Below, in pieces: positions 24,231 to 37,300 of a stretch of DNA of 64,000 bases. Location: NCBI GenBank assembly GCA_021229015.1, contig CM037794.1, positions 38,288,815 through 38,352,814 on the forward strand, given 5' to 3'. Within the stretch, counting starts at the first letter, position 1, and every line of letters starts with the position of its first letter. The notes under the pieces are model-generated. The model saw only the letters and a program-made list of their open reading frames with translations, did not search any database and was not told where the DNA came from. Source of the stretch: Solen grandis (Eukaryota > Mollusca > Bivalvia > Adapedonta > Solenidae). The translations under genes were made by a program, and so were the position numbers.

Positions 24231-25872
24231 TGAAAGAAAATAAATTTCGTGTGGATTTTTTTCATATTGATCACTTGTTTTCATGTACATGCTAATTCAT
24301 TTGAAGATTTGATGACAGATCTATGTCTATATATTTTTATTATAATTGTTTTTTGAAAGTGTATACAAAAAAGTTTGTTTTCCGTGGGACATTTATTTCA
24401 ACCACTTACAAGAAATTTACCAATAATAAATGCATATACACATAAATTGTTTATATTTATTATCAAATTAAATTTATTACCTAATACAAATGTATACATG
24501 CAACATTTAGTACGATTACGTTGTACCAAACGATAAAAAGGGTTAACCTTACTAAAAAAGTTCATTTACTTCAACAAGTTTAAATGACCTCTTTGCACTA
24601 ATAAAGCTGCAGTGTTACCGAACTATTTCTGCAATGTAATCTATATTCTATAAATTATTTAAGGTATAAGCCCAATGGGATATTTTTTTTACTAAATCTA
24701 TACTATATATTTGTAATTTGTAGTTTACTATGCATGACCAGTCATTATATACACAATCTATATCCGATACTGGATTGTCATCACCATTTATAATAAAATA
24801 TTCCACAACAATAATGATTTGCCAGACATTGTGCTAAATGTTGTAATAATAATAATATCGGAATTATTTATGAGAGCTACATTAATTTATTATTATATTA
24901 TATTTATATATTTATATTTATTATATTAAACTCAGCAAAATCTGCTTTCTCGCTAACAAAACAAAAATCTAATACACCAATGCCTTAAGTTGATACAGAT
25001 GTAGAGTCATAAACAATTTCGACCATATAAAATACACATATTTGCATTAACTAAATATCTAAATGTTATTAATCATAGATTCACCTAAAAGTTGCGAAAG
25101 CCCGACGGGCGCTCGCGTTATTAAACGCATAGGGGTCCACGGAGCGGTAACAACCCCTGTTCAACGTGACAGTGAAATACAAGAATAAACAGAAGTTCAA
25201 TAACCAGTAAGTACCGGCCCTTTGTCCCTATATGTCACCAATATTCGAATTCATACATTACAATCTTTATTTCCCCCATTTCTAGAGATATGAAGTATAT
25301 ATACAATGTGAAATCAAAGAACATATATACAAATCAGATAAGTAGCTACAAACACATATACATTCGCAAATATTCAGACAAATGCATGATAAAATAAATG
25401 ATAGGGCGTATGAACAAAGTTATACAAATTATGGAAATTGGAATAAATTGTTAAAATGTCGGCAGCCCATATCTTATCTGAATATTTGTGAACAATTGTG
25501 TATTCCCAATTTTCAGTGGCTATGGTAGTTATCTTCCCACAAGGTACACACATCAGTAAAATGAATAGATATAAATATTTATAAATACAGTATATAAAAC
25601 AAATAAGGAAATAAAACTGCAAAGGGAAATTTAATAATTTGCTCAATTTCCGTGTGTCAGACAGAAAATGTACATCGTCTTTTTATCATTTGTGGGTGGT
25701 GGGTTGGTGTTATATATATAATGTTTGCGAATATTTGAGATTAATTGTGTTTGCAGTTTTACCGTTAAAGAAGCAGTTAGTTAATTGTGAATGTTCTCTT
25801 GTTCATGCCTTTAATACAGTAATATGCATTTTCACAAAATTTGATATCATATTCTCCTTACGCCAAGACGTT

Positions 25873-26128
25873 CTAATTGTAGTGAAGAGATTCGTACGCC
25901 TTGTCATTCCGTGCGAGTGTCAGATCTGTATAGAGGTCAGTTTTATCTGGTCTGTTGTCTAGTCTGATTCCCGGACCTGCGTCCCCAGGGGGATGACCGC
26001 TGCTTTCACTAACTGCCCGTAATTCCTCTCCAATTTCCACATTGTAATAGTGTCCACTTCCGACTGTAACGTTGACATATAGGGCGGAGTCCGCTGCCAA
26101 ACTGTCCAGATGCGATCGTGCCTTCCTC
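25873..26128 (-). pseudogene. Family 1 receptor tail exon, remnant cut by the gap
   Basis: 256 bases, opening after an acceptor 'ttaaag' with RRKARSHLD, then ALYVNVTVGSG, YYNVEIGEELRA, LYTDLTLARND and AYESLHYN with a stop at 25875-25873. The frame is intact. The transmembrane exon that should lie about 350 bp to the right falls in or beyond the N gap, and a TRIM gene follows directly after it. It may be only the 3' end of a gene, or the rest may be missing from the assembly. Confidence 0.65.
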
Positions 26129-26200
26129 CTTTAACAAGAAAAACATCAAATGATATACTAAAAAAGATAATGAGAAAACACTTCTTTTGCATTTTTGGAG

Positions 26201-26300
26201 NNNNNNNNNNNNNNNNNNNNNNNNNNNNNNNNNNNNNNNNNNNNNNNNNNNNNNNNNNNNNNNNNNNNNNNNNNNNNNNNNNNNNNNNNNNNNNNNNNNN
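26201..26300. other. Assembly gap (100 N)
   Basis: Exactly 100 N, a common placeholder for a gap of unknown size. It joins a receptor intron on the left to the interior of TRIM copy C on the right, so one paralogue's 5' part and another's 3' part are missing here. Confidence 1.
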
Positions 26301-27238
26301 GAAGGAGATCTCACGTTGATCTCACTGACATACTTTAGAGGACGTGTGCCTCGGAAAACGTTCCCAAAACAGACTTGGCGTTTAGCAGATTTTCTATCTC
26401 TTCCGTTTGTTCGAAGTTTAATGTTTTAATGTAATTGTCCTGTTTTAATTGCTTCATGTGGGTTTTTATTTTTTCTAACTTTCTTTGAGAGTTTTTCAAC
26501 GCTATAAATAGTCGTTCCGGTGGTTGGGGTTTCTCTTCCTGGAAAAAACTGGTCTTAATGCTTTGAATGTCTGATTCAAATTGCCTTAATACATCATTTG
26601 ATAGTTTTAGTTTTGTGTCATTTTTATGTTTCTCTTGATTCGCTATCTTTTTTGTTTCCTCCTTTAGTGTGTCAATGCGCAGATGAGCCTTTTCTGCAAT
26701 GCTGTTAATAGCCATTAATGCTTTGCAATAATTAGATTCACAATTCTTCTCGTTGGACTTAAGAATTTGTTCCTGTGTTGATTTTTCACGTTCAACATTT
26801 TTTAGATCCTCTTGAAATGCCCTAAATTCATCTGATTTGTTGACACCTTTTGACAAATCTGCTATCAGCTTTGTGTCTGGACATGATTTATGTTGTTTAT
26901 CGAAGCAGATCAAGCAACACAAGGCATTGTGGGATTGACAAAACAGCCGGATTGCTTCCCCTGCATGAACAGGACACTCCTGCCACTTGGGGACGGGGCC
27001 CGCTGGCTGCGCACGTGCTAATGACGTGTTCACATCCCGGAGTATATGGTCTTTGGTTAATTTGGACCCTGCGTGACCTCTGCCGCAAGGATCACAGAAT
27101 AATTCTTTACAATCTATACAGCGCTTTGTCGCCACAGCGGATTGTCCTGTTGTTCGGCATGGATCGCAGAAGAGTATTTCCTCCGAGCCTTTATGAAGAC
27201 TATATTGTATTCCTGGCATAAACATTACCACCTGAAGT
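26301..27238 (-). pseudogene. TRIM-like B-box/coiled-coil gene, copy C, frameshifted and cut by the gap
   Basis: The exon starts at 27238 after 'tttcag', with ATG at 27225. The frame is open for nearly 300 residues. The first zinc box lies at residues 20-51 (CDPC, KRCIDC, FCDPCGRGH), the second at about 83-116 (ECPVH, FCQSH, CLICFDKQH, SC), then a long coiled coil (about 120-285; VEREKSTQEQILKSNEKN, IRLIDTLKEE-like heptads). It keeps the 72-base segment that copy B lost. After FSEAHV one base is missing compared with copy B (near 26340), which brings a stop at 26335, only 35 bases before the N gap. A sequencing error at the contig end is a real alternative. If so the gene could be intact. Confidence 0.65.
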
Positions 27239-27321
27239 CTGAAAGAAAAAGTTTTTATCTTAATAATTTTGATTCACGGGGTAAGCTTACTCTTGCTGAT
27301 CATTTGTTAGGATCTATAATC

Positions 27322-30050
27322 TATGGAACAGAATTCGGGCAAAAAAATACATTTTGCCTTGTCTTAGTGACAAGCATCAGTTTTGACTAGTACAATATGG
27401 CGTTATCGTCGTCTGCGTTATTCGTTTTTTACATTAATAAACATTAAATATTCATTCACATCATACTAATCTACTGAAAATACATCTGCTTTTATTTCCA
27501 TTTCATCACCGTATAGCACTGTGTATAGCTGGACAGTCGATGAATGACACATGTAGCTAAGCAAAATAAGACATGTACGCAAGCAGAATGACAAATGTCA
27601 AAATGTACACCTAGCATTATGACGTTGGAGGGCGCTTTTCCGGTTTGACTTGGAGCGAGTTCAGTTTACCTACTAGAGTTAACTTTAGTAACCAGAGTTG
27701 CAATAAAACGCGCGGAGTTTTTAACTTACGAACTTTGTAGGGTTACGCGAGTTCAACCCAGCGAAGTAGGTGGGTAGACTAGAAAGCAATATGGCGGACG
27801 GAAAGCATCTAGGCAAATAGAAAATTATAAATATCTATGACATCGCGTCTTTAAGCCTGTAAGTAGCTTTAAAACAAGCTGGCAGCTAATTTATTCAATC
27901 CCAAGCTCGAAAAAGCAATAAATAAGAGATCTAGTGTTTTAATCATATGTATGTTTACAAATTACGTCACAAGGGGTAAACCTCATGCGTTCAGTTGATT
28001 GCTAACTAGAGTGTATTTATTACGTCATCAATACGAGTTAACTCGAGTAGTGTATGTTTGTTTGTTGGGTTTAACGTCCCACCGACAGTTTTTCAGTCAT
28101 TTGGAGACAATGTCTACTTGAGACAGATATAGTGCTGCCACATTGCAGTAACACGCCGTAGACATGTGGCATGATACCACACTCAGTCACATAATCCTGA
28201 CACCCGGCCAACCAGTCATGCAACTACCCTTATATGCTGAGCGCCAAGCAAGGGAGCTTTAACAGTACCATTTTTACGACTTTGGTATTTGCGGCCAGGG
28301 ATCGAACCTACGACCTCCCGCACCGAGGCGGACGCTCTATAACTCGAGTAGAGCTATAGTTGGTTAACTGAACTCGCTCTTGGTAATTCGGGAAGAATCG
28401 GCAAAATGAAGTACGAAACTTTGGCTGTTTTCCGAATTCGAAAAAGTTATTTCTTTTAAACAAATTGTTTGAAATTGAATGTAAAATTGTAGATCCACTG
28501 CTTAAAGGCATACTTGCATTGTACATAACACTTTCCAATGCTTTTCTAAGTGCAGGCCAAACATTTCAGATATTAACATGAGCTCAGGCCTACAAAGATG
28601 AATATTTAACTTATGAAATAGCTTTGATTGGGTAACTGGAAATCCCTATCCCTTACTGAAATGAAGTTAGCCAAATGACAAGTCACCCAGGCCGACCCTT
28701 GCCGAGAGAGAATCCACTGTCAGTTTTCTCCGCTGTCATTATGGCAACGGAACTGTGTCTGCTTTAATCTGAATCAGGCAAACGCCTTTAGTATTGATGA
28801 ACATACATTTTATTTTCATTTTTTTTTTTAATTATTAACAAGTTTTAATATACATATATCAAAAACGTCCCCAAACTGGATCAGAACTCGCAACCTAGCA
28901 TTGCAGCCAGTGCCATAAAATTCGTATTAATATCACTATAAATCATGTAGAAAAATATTTTCACGATCTATATATTGAATTAGTGGGCTGTGAGTTCAAG
29001 CCCCGGCGGCTACCGACCATGGTTTTGTATGCGAGAATTTTTACGGACGATATAAGTCTAGTACTGGTCCTTCCTAAGAGCGATAATAGGTTAACTTCCC
29101 GCCTAATGCAACAACCTCCAAGCGTTGTCGTCACTCGCACCCCAACCCCCAATGCAAAGACAAGAGGGTTGTGGGTCAGGAGTCTTGTCAAAACCTAAAA
29201 AAAAAAAAAAAAAAAAAATCCCTCAGATGTCCCTCAGAATGCATCTCCGTCCTCCTAGAAAAAATATTTCCCAAGGGGCCATGCCCCCCCACCCCCCGAC
29301 ACACACACCTACAAATGACCCTAAGTAAGAATAAAACTATTGAGCCCAACGCTTAGATCTTAATATATAAAACATATATCTAACTTAAAAAAGCTACCAT
29401 ATTTCCCTCAGATACCACTCAGATTGCATCTCCGCCTTTCTCCGTCTTTTATCCGGAGTAGCAAGTCCCCGGACCCCCCTCACCCCTCCCCAGCACTCAC
29501 ATCAAACATTTGTGTTGAAAAGATTCTGAATCCGAGCCAGAGTATCACAAAATATATTTGCTTAAAATGGTTTTATATACTTTATGGTAAATATATATAT
29601 AGTATTTTTTTTCTTAAAGTCAAACTGCAATACGTTTATTATATTAAAATAACTGCAATGATCATAAACGGCATCCCGTACTTTCCCGGAGTTCCGGGTA
29701 GTCAATTTCCACCCCTGAGTAAAAGGAAATGCAGGATTTTGATTTACGAATTAATTCTCTTTATTATTTGCCCCAAATGAAGCAGTATAGACAGTTTAAG
29801 GTAAAACAAATGTCACATTGATGGTTGCTCAACAAAACTATAAAATATAACAGCATTAAATTATGACACATGAAAGCCAATCATTAACTGATGCAAAATA
29901 CACAAGAGCATTAGTCAGTAGACAGCATTGATAAACGCACTTAACATAATACAGCATACCACTTGTCAGTATGGCAAAGGCAGAATGTCACGTGTAAACA
30001 TGGACTTGTAAGACGGTAAGATGTATTGTTTGCCCTAATTCTGTTTCATA
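27322..30050. mobile_element. 2.7-kb DNA element with TIRs and 6-bp target duplication, copy 2
   Basis: Same ends and ATAATC flanks (27316-27321, 30051-30056) as 460-3139. The interior matches throughout, including the nested MITE and SINE, so this copy arose by segmental duplication and not by a separate insertion. It has an A-run near 29198-29218. Confidence 0.8.
28051..28342 (-). mobile_element. tRNA-derived SINE, duplicate of 1180-1473
   Basis: Flanked by perfect 'ctcgagtag' repeats (28042-28050, 28343-28351). A and B boxes are present on the minus strand, with the tail 'gggtttaacgtccc' seen on the plus strand at the left end. Confidence 0.85.
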
Positions 30051-31360
30051 ATAATCACTAAAACATTTTTATTTTTTTTAAATTTAGGTATATCCATGTA
30101 GACTATATACGATGTATATCTTAAGAAAAACTTTTCAAATTTAATTTTTTATCCATTTTGAAAGTATAAAAGCCGGTATTTTCCATTTAACCCCTTAGGA
30201 GGAATTTGGCCGAAATATTTTGATATATCATCGTGCGCGTGGATCATTCGTCAAATAAATAAACGAATGGATTTGTTATGTAATACGCAAGTCTTGAAAT
30301 GTAATATTAAAAAATGAACAAATATTTAATGATTGCATAAAACCGACAAAATTCATGTCCATTTTACCTGTTTAATGACATTTTTCACCATTTTAACTTA
30401 TCATTATTTTCTCTCATTCCCATTTTTTCATCTTATTATTTTTATATTTTTAATTGCGAGTTTAACCCATAGAGGCTCGAGTCGACCCCAGTAAATTTCA
30501 GCTGTTCATTGTGATGATATACATGCACAATTATTGAAGTCAACTTTCTGTGCCTTTTCCGCATTTTTGATTTCAGATATCTTGAATTTTCTTCCTTATG
30601 CGACAATGAAGGACACGGACAACCTGGTTGCCCTACTACCAATTTACCAATTTACCAATTTAAAATAATTTAAACTTGAAAGTTTCATGTAATAAATCAA
30701 ATCTCACCTTAGTTTAAGATCCGGCTGAAAAATTTCACCGCGTTAGGTGATAAAGATACACGATTGTGACTGTGATTACTATTACGATTACTATTGTATC
30801 GTGATGTTATCATTCACGGGGGGAAATATGTTGAAGGAAGTTATCTGGATAATCAGTTTGATCGTCCTCTGTATAGTTCACGGTATATAATTCTACATCC
30901 GCTCATATGAGTTTTGTCTGTTTCAATATTTACTTTCTATTTTTACACAAAATATTTTTAAACAATGTTATTTTATTTTTTTTATTTTTTTTTGTATATT
31001 AGGAATCATGATGTCACCTAGATCTAGAAAGGGGGATCCCTGAAATAATTCCGCTACATTTTGGACCTCATGGCCTTTCACAGAGATAACCAAGGTTTCC
31101 TAATGTTTCATTAGGGTGCCTTGGTTATCTTGGTAGAGATTAAGAGGTCCAAGACAAATCGGAACCATTACAGGGACTTAAACTTAAAAAAGGTTTGGTT
31201 TTGCGATTGATAAATTCAGACTAAAGGGATTAAGAATGTTGTCGGTGCAAGGTTCTATCAAGATGTCCTATAAATCTGAACTAATGTGAGTAGGTTCCCC
31301 AACATTTATCCTTCATCATCTGGTGGCCGCTCTGTGATTGAAAGACTGTTACAGGGACTG

Positions 31361-31545
31361 TTAAGGTAATCCATTCATCATTATAAATGTTATCATGGTC
31401 CATTAAGTGATCGTGGGAATTTTTAGTAAATGCAAGCCTATATAGATTTTGAGTAAATGTGAATGGATGCTTGTATTTTCAATGTAGTCTTTGTAAGCAT
31501 TTGCCAGATTATGGTTATATATTAATGATGGATGGATTGCCTTAA
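31361..31545. mobile_element. TTAA-flanked MITE, family b, unit 3 copy
   Basis: Counterpart of 4617-4801 with a few substitutions. Confidence 0.6.
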
Positions 31546-31784
31546 ATCTAGCACAGAAACACAAAAATCCATTACGTCGGTAATCGTTGTGATTTGTATA
31601 GTTATCTAACTACCGGGTCCGAAGTTAAATGCATGTGATATGCCAGTCGTATTATAAAGGTGATAATATAGAACACAGGATGTACCAGTACTCCGTATGT
31701 TGTTGTTGTTAGGGGTGGTGGTGTTACATTTAAATGATATCATTTGCTATGTTTACATTTCAGTTGTCTGATATGTACTCACGA

Positions 31785-31788
31785 ACTC

Positions 31789-31845
<57 letters not shown>
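31785..31845. repeat. AT microsatellite
   Basis: A 'catacatacata' lead-in followed by about 24 'at' units. Absent or short in units 1 and 2. Confidence 0.9.
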
Positions 31846-31846
<1 letters not shown>

Positions 31847-33045
31847 CGGTAGCAGTAATACCTTTCTTTAAAAGTCTCTGATGAAAATATACGCAGATGA
31901 CATTCTCATTTTAAAAAATATATAAAAATCATTAATTACATTAACAGATGTCAATGCTTAATATTCGTCCCGATGGCCGTGTGGTTTGGCCCGCCGCGGG
32001 AGAAGGAAGTCTCGGGTTCGAACCTGGCTAAATATATAACAAAGTTGCTAAGAACACCGTTTTGTAGTTACTGAAAGAAATTACGAGTTATCTAACTACC
32101 GGGTCCGAAATTAAATGCATGTGATATGCCAGTCATATTATGAAGGTGATAATATAGAACACAGGATGCACCAGTACTTCAAATGAGATTCAACAATTGT
32201 GTTGTTGTTGTTGTTGATAGTATTACATTTAAAAGATATTACATATTATGTTTGTATTTCAGTTGTCTATGCACTCACGAAATCATACATATATGATGCA
32301 TGTAAAAAATCTATGATAAAAATATGCGCAGTTGTCTTTCTTATTTTCAAAATTATAAAGAAGCTTTATTTAGATTTACAGATGTCAATGTTTAATATTG
32401 GTCCCGACGGCCGTGCGGTTTGTCCGTCGCGGGAGAAGGAACTCACGTGTTCGAAACTGGCTGCTGTGTAACAAAGTTGCGTAATATGTAGTATAAATAG
32501 TGAGTTTACTAAAATAAAATAAATTTCGTGTGGAATTTTTTCATATGTGATCACATGTTTTTTTGTACATGCTAATTCATTTGATGATTTGATGACAAAT
32601 TTATGTCTATATATTTTTATTATACATGTAATTGTTTTGAGAAACTGTATACAAAAAAGTTTGTTTTCCGTGGGACGTTTATTTCAAGCACTAGCAAGAA
32701 ATTCCAAGTAATAAATGCATACACATAAATTGTTTGTATTTATTGTCAAATTAAATCTATTACCTAATACAAATGTATACATGTAACATTTAGTACGATT
32801 ACGTTGTACCAAACGATAAAAAGGGTTAACCCTACTAAAAAGTTCATTTATTTTAACAAGTTTAAATGACCTCTTTGCACTAATATAGCTGTAGGATGAC
32901 CGCAATTTCTCTGCCATGTAATCTATATTCTATTAATTAGTTAAGGTATAAGCCCAATGGGATATTTTTGTTACTAAATCTATACTCTATATATTTGTAA
33001 TTTGTAGTTTACTATGCATGACCAGTCATCATATACACAATCTAT

Positions 33046-33261
33046 AATCTCTCAGCCCCTCACCGCTGTGGGTTCGAATCCCGGTAGGGACTTCGGATTT
33101 TTCATGTGAGGAAGCCTTCCAGCTGGCTTGCGGTAGGTCGGTGGTTCTACCAGGGTACCTCTTTGTACTCGGGGTCTTCCTCCACCTGTAATTAGCTGGA
33201 CGTCGCTATATGATTGAAATACTATCGCAGCGACGGTAAACCCCAATACAACAACAACAAT
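33046..33261 (+). mobile_element. SINE unique to unit 3, with target duplication
   Basis: Flanked by 'acaatctat' at 33037-33045 and 33262-33270. Units 1 and 2 have one copy and no insert. The B-box-like 'gtgggttcgaatcccggta' is near the left end and the tail is 'acaacaacaaca'. It has no clear A box, so the 5' end may be truncated. Confidence 0.85.
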
Positions 33262-34389
33262 ACAATCTATATCCGATACTGGATTGTCATCACCATCACC
33301 TTGTTATAAAATATTTCACAACAATAACGATTTGCCAGACATTGTGCTAAATGTTGTAATAATAATAATATCGGACTTATTTATGAGAGCTAAATGAAAT
33401 TATATTAAACTCAGCAAAATCTGCTTTCTTGCTAACAAAACAAAAATCTAATATACCAATGCCTTTAGTTGATACATATGTGGTGTCATAATCTATTTTG
33501 GCCATATAAAATATACATATTTGCATTAACTAAATATCTAAATATTATTCATCATAGATTCACCTAAAAGTTGCGAAAGCCCGGCGGGCGCTCGCGTTAT
33601 TAAACGCATAGGGGTCCACGGAGCGGTGGCAAGCATAGCTGCGCCCCTGAGTATCAACGTGACATGTGCAAATACAAGAATAAACTGAAGTTCAATAAAC
33701 AGTAAGTACCGGCCCTTTGTCCCTATATGTCACCAATATTCGAATTCATACATTATAATCCTTAGTTATCAATCTTTATTTCCCCAATTTCTAGAGATAT
33801 GAAGTATATATACAATGTGAAATCATAGAACAAATATACAAAACAGATAAGTAGCTACAAACACAAATACTTGCGCAAATATTCAGACAAATGCATGATG
33901 AAATAATTGATAGGGCGTATGAACAAAGTTATACAAATTATGGAAATTGAAATAAATTGTTAAAATGTGAGCAGCCCATATCTTATCTGAATATTTGTGA
34001 ATAATTGTGTATTCCCAATTGTCAGTGGCTATGGTAGCTATCTTCCCTCAGAGCATACACATCGGTAAAATGAATAGATATAAATATTTATAAATACAGT
34101 ATATAAAGCAATTAAGGAAATAAAACTGAAAAGGGAAGTTTAATAACTTGCCCAATTTCCGTGTGTCAGACAGAAAATGTACATCGTCTTTTATCATTTC
34201 TGGCTGGTGGGTTGGTGTAATATATAATGTTTGTAAATATTTGAGATTAATTATATTTGCAGTTTTACCGCTAGAGAAGCTGTTAGTTAATTATGAATAT
34301 CTTACTGTTTATGCCAATATCATGTCTTTAATACAGTAATATACATTTTCACAAAATTTGATATCATATTCTCTTTACACCAACACGTT

Positions 34390-37300
34390 CTAATTGTAGT
34401 GAAGTGATTCGTACGCCTTGTCATTCCGTGCGAGTGTCAGATCTGTATAGAGGTCAGTTTTTTCTGGCCTGTTGTCCAGTCTGATTCCCGGACCTGCGTC
34501 CCCAGGGGGATGACAGCTCCTTTCACTAACTGCCCGTAATTCCTCTCCAATTTCCACATTGTAATAGTGTCCACTTCCGACTGTAACGTTGACATACAGG
34601 GTGGAGTCCGCTGCCGAACTGTCCAGATGCGATCGTGCCTTCCTCCTTTAACAAGAAAAATATCAAATGACTCAAAAAGATAATGAGAAAACACTTCTTT
34701 TGCATTTTTGGAGATCTATCTATCATCGCAAGTATATTGAAGGGAAAGAGTAAACTATGTAAACAATTGTGTCTGTTTGGAGGAGTGTATTAATTACGGT
34801 TAAATAGCTGATAACAGGTGAATAAAAATACAAGAAATGCTATAAGGAGAACGATTCCTTTAAAAACAGCAGGGGCTGGTCATAAATTATTAAACAACAA
34901 AGTCAATGATAAAATAAAACCTAAGGGATATATAGCATGTATACCCTGTGTTCAGTTGTACGTATGATAGAGAATTATTGTAAGATACATTGAAGTGAAA
35001 TGATCATGACAAGCAAACCTGTAAATGATGACAATAACAGCAATGGCAACAAACAAAACAGTTACAACGGAAACGGAGACGGCAACACCAGTAACTGTAG
35101 TAGACCCAGAACTCTCTGAAATGCAAAATAAGCAAAACTGATCAACGAACGAAGGAATAATCAATATAAAAGGCAGACCAACTCGTTTTGGCCTTGATTA
35201 TAAGCATATACTGAGTTGAATGACTAAAGTGCAAAAAATAATGAATTGAAGTCATTACTCTAAAATGTAATGTATTGTTTTTTCAAATCGCGATGATATT
35301 GATCTAAATGGTGGATTCCGCCAAGAATAACTTGTATCAAAGGTAAATTTAAGGCTCCATGACAGATCCAAAGGTTGCGAGTTTGATTCCCGCTTGGGGC
35401 GAACACTTTTCAGAACCATCTACGAGAAGAAGTACTGATAAAATATTGGTTGAAACTATCGAGAAGGACTGATGAAATAAGTTGTAAAAACGTTCCCAAT
35501 GGGTGTAAAAGTAATATGTTTAAAAATGAAGTAGATATGACCTAGATTAATCATTACCATCATACACAGTCAACTCTCTTTACAACGGGGGTGTTTGTTT
35601 CAGCGAATTCTACCGTTATAAAGAAATTGCCGTTGTAAAGAATAGAGACATGGAAGGATTATGCATTTTAGTGTTCAAGATTACTGCTGTTATAAAGAGA
35701 TTGCTGTTATAATGAATGCCGTTGTAAAGAGGTTTCACTGTATATGCCCATCATTTCAGAGTTTAAGCCACCGTCTAGTATAGGTCCTGAACACTACTGC
35801 AGTGGTTTCAGAAACGAAATCAATTCTAAATGATTTCTTTTTCATGCAGACATTAATTATGATCTAGAGAATCATTTTCATAAAACTTAACTAAACATGT
35901 TTGGCCATTCTGGCAATTTTGTGCTCTGAACCTACTGCTCGTATCACGTAATTATGCACAGTGCTAGATATTCCTTACAAACTTGGCTTTGTCGATTAAT
36001 AAATCGAATAGTTTTTTCCTGTCCATGCATTTTCTTTGAAACTAAAAAAAACTTTGATTAATTTTGAGAAATTTCCTGTGGTTCCGATACATCTTACGCA
36101 ATACTAAGACAGCAACATACAAATAAACATTGCATCACATTTGTTTAAAATTCAAACTAGTAGAAACACTTTTATAAATTCTAATTACAAATTCGTCTAT
36201 ATCTTAATAAAAATATTCCTAGGAAAACTACAATAAGCTCCCAGCTTCCACATCCAATCCTTTTTAAAAATAAAATATTTATAAATATGCACTTTAGCTC
36301 TACATTAAACTAAGCTAAAACAGTGACTCAATTAATACTCAAATAAAGAAACAAAAATATACCACTTGTTATTGGGTAAGATGTATTTAAGATATTTCTT
36401 GTAACAGACTCATGCTCTGTTGTTATGTGTGGTGTGCTCTCAGTTGACATCGTTGTTGTAGGAACTGAAAGAAACAATATATCTTAGGATGTTTGCAGAT
36501 ATTTTCTTGATGAGATATTTAAAATGTTTTTTAATTGCATGCCGTATTAAGAATCTTACTTCGTTTACGAAACCAAACGGAAATTTCAAATAGATATATA
36601 GAGAAAAGAAAAGATGATTTGGTGAACTTTTTGAGGAAAACAGTTCTCTGTTCAAAACAAATGTATACAACTTGATGCAGACGGAAAAAATAATTGCAGA
36701 GAAGATTATTGTAACTAAATATAGATTACTCATCAAATGTAAAAAGAAATCAAGTTAGGTAATAGTGTGTATTCACAAAATATCTTAAGGTAATCCACTC
36801 ATAATTAAATTATCATCATGGTCCATCAATTGCTTAAAAAGACTTCAGTGCAGATGCAAGCATCCATTGACTTGGATTTACAGGCTCATTTGCTCACAGT
36901 CTATTAAAGCTTGCATTTACTATAAAATTGCCACGATCACCTGATGGAACGGACCATGATCACAAGATATTTCTATATTACAAATGCTGCATTTTCTTCT
37001 CTTTTATTCAATCCAAACAAGTAACTTTCAGCTAAAAAAATAACTTTTTTATTCTTAAACGATAGGACAGAGAACGATTACGCATATGGACATCTTGTTG
37101 ACAAGTATGTTAGCGCTCACATAGTCTTTTGTTAGGAAGAAACCTAAGAACCTGGCCTAAACACGTAATGCATACAATATTTATAAGAAATAGTGAGTGT
37201 ATATCAACTGACATTGAACATTTTATATACAAATAGATTTTATGTCTATAGAAATATCTTATCATGTGTGTATGTATGTGTGCAATCGGATTTGTGTGTA

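Larger units (their letters stand above)
19860..26200. repeat. Segmental duplication unit 2
   Basis: Collinear with unit 1 from 21160 on, except that the 2.7-kb TIR element is absent. It runs into the assembly gap at 26201, so the transmembrane exon of its receptor is not visible. Between about 3880-5465 and 22350-23995 I see no substitutions, only length changes at a MITE and a T-run. Flanking parts differ at a visibly higher rate. Confidence 0.8.
26301..35410. repeat. Segmental duplication unit 3
   Basis: Collinear with unit 1 including the 2.7-kb TIR element. It is the only unit whose receptor continues into stalk, ectodomain and signal exons. It has its own SINE (33046-33261) and a long AT repeat, and lacks the TA-target element of unit 1. 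Confidence 0.85.
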
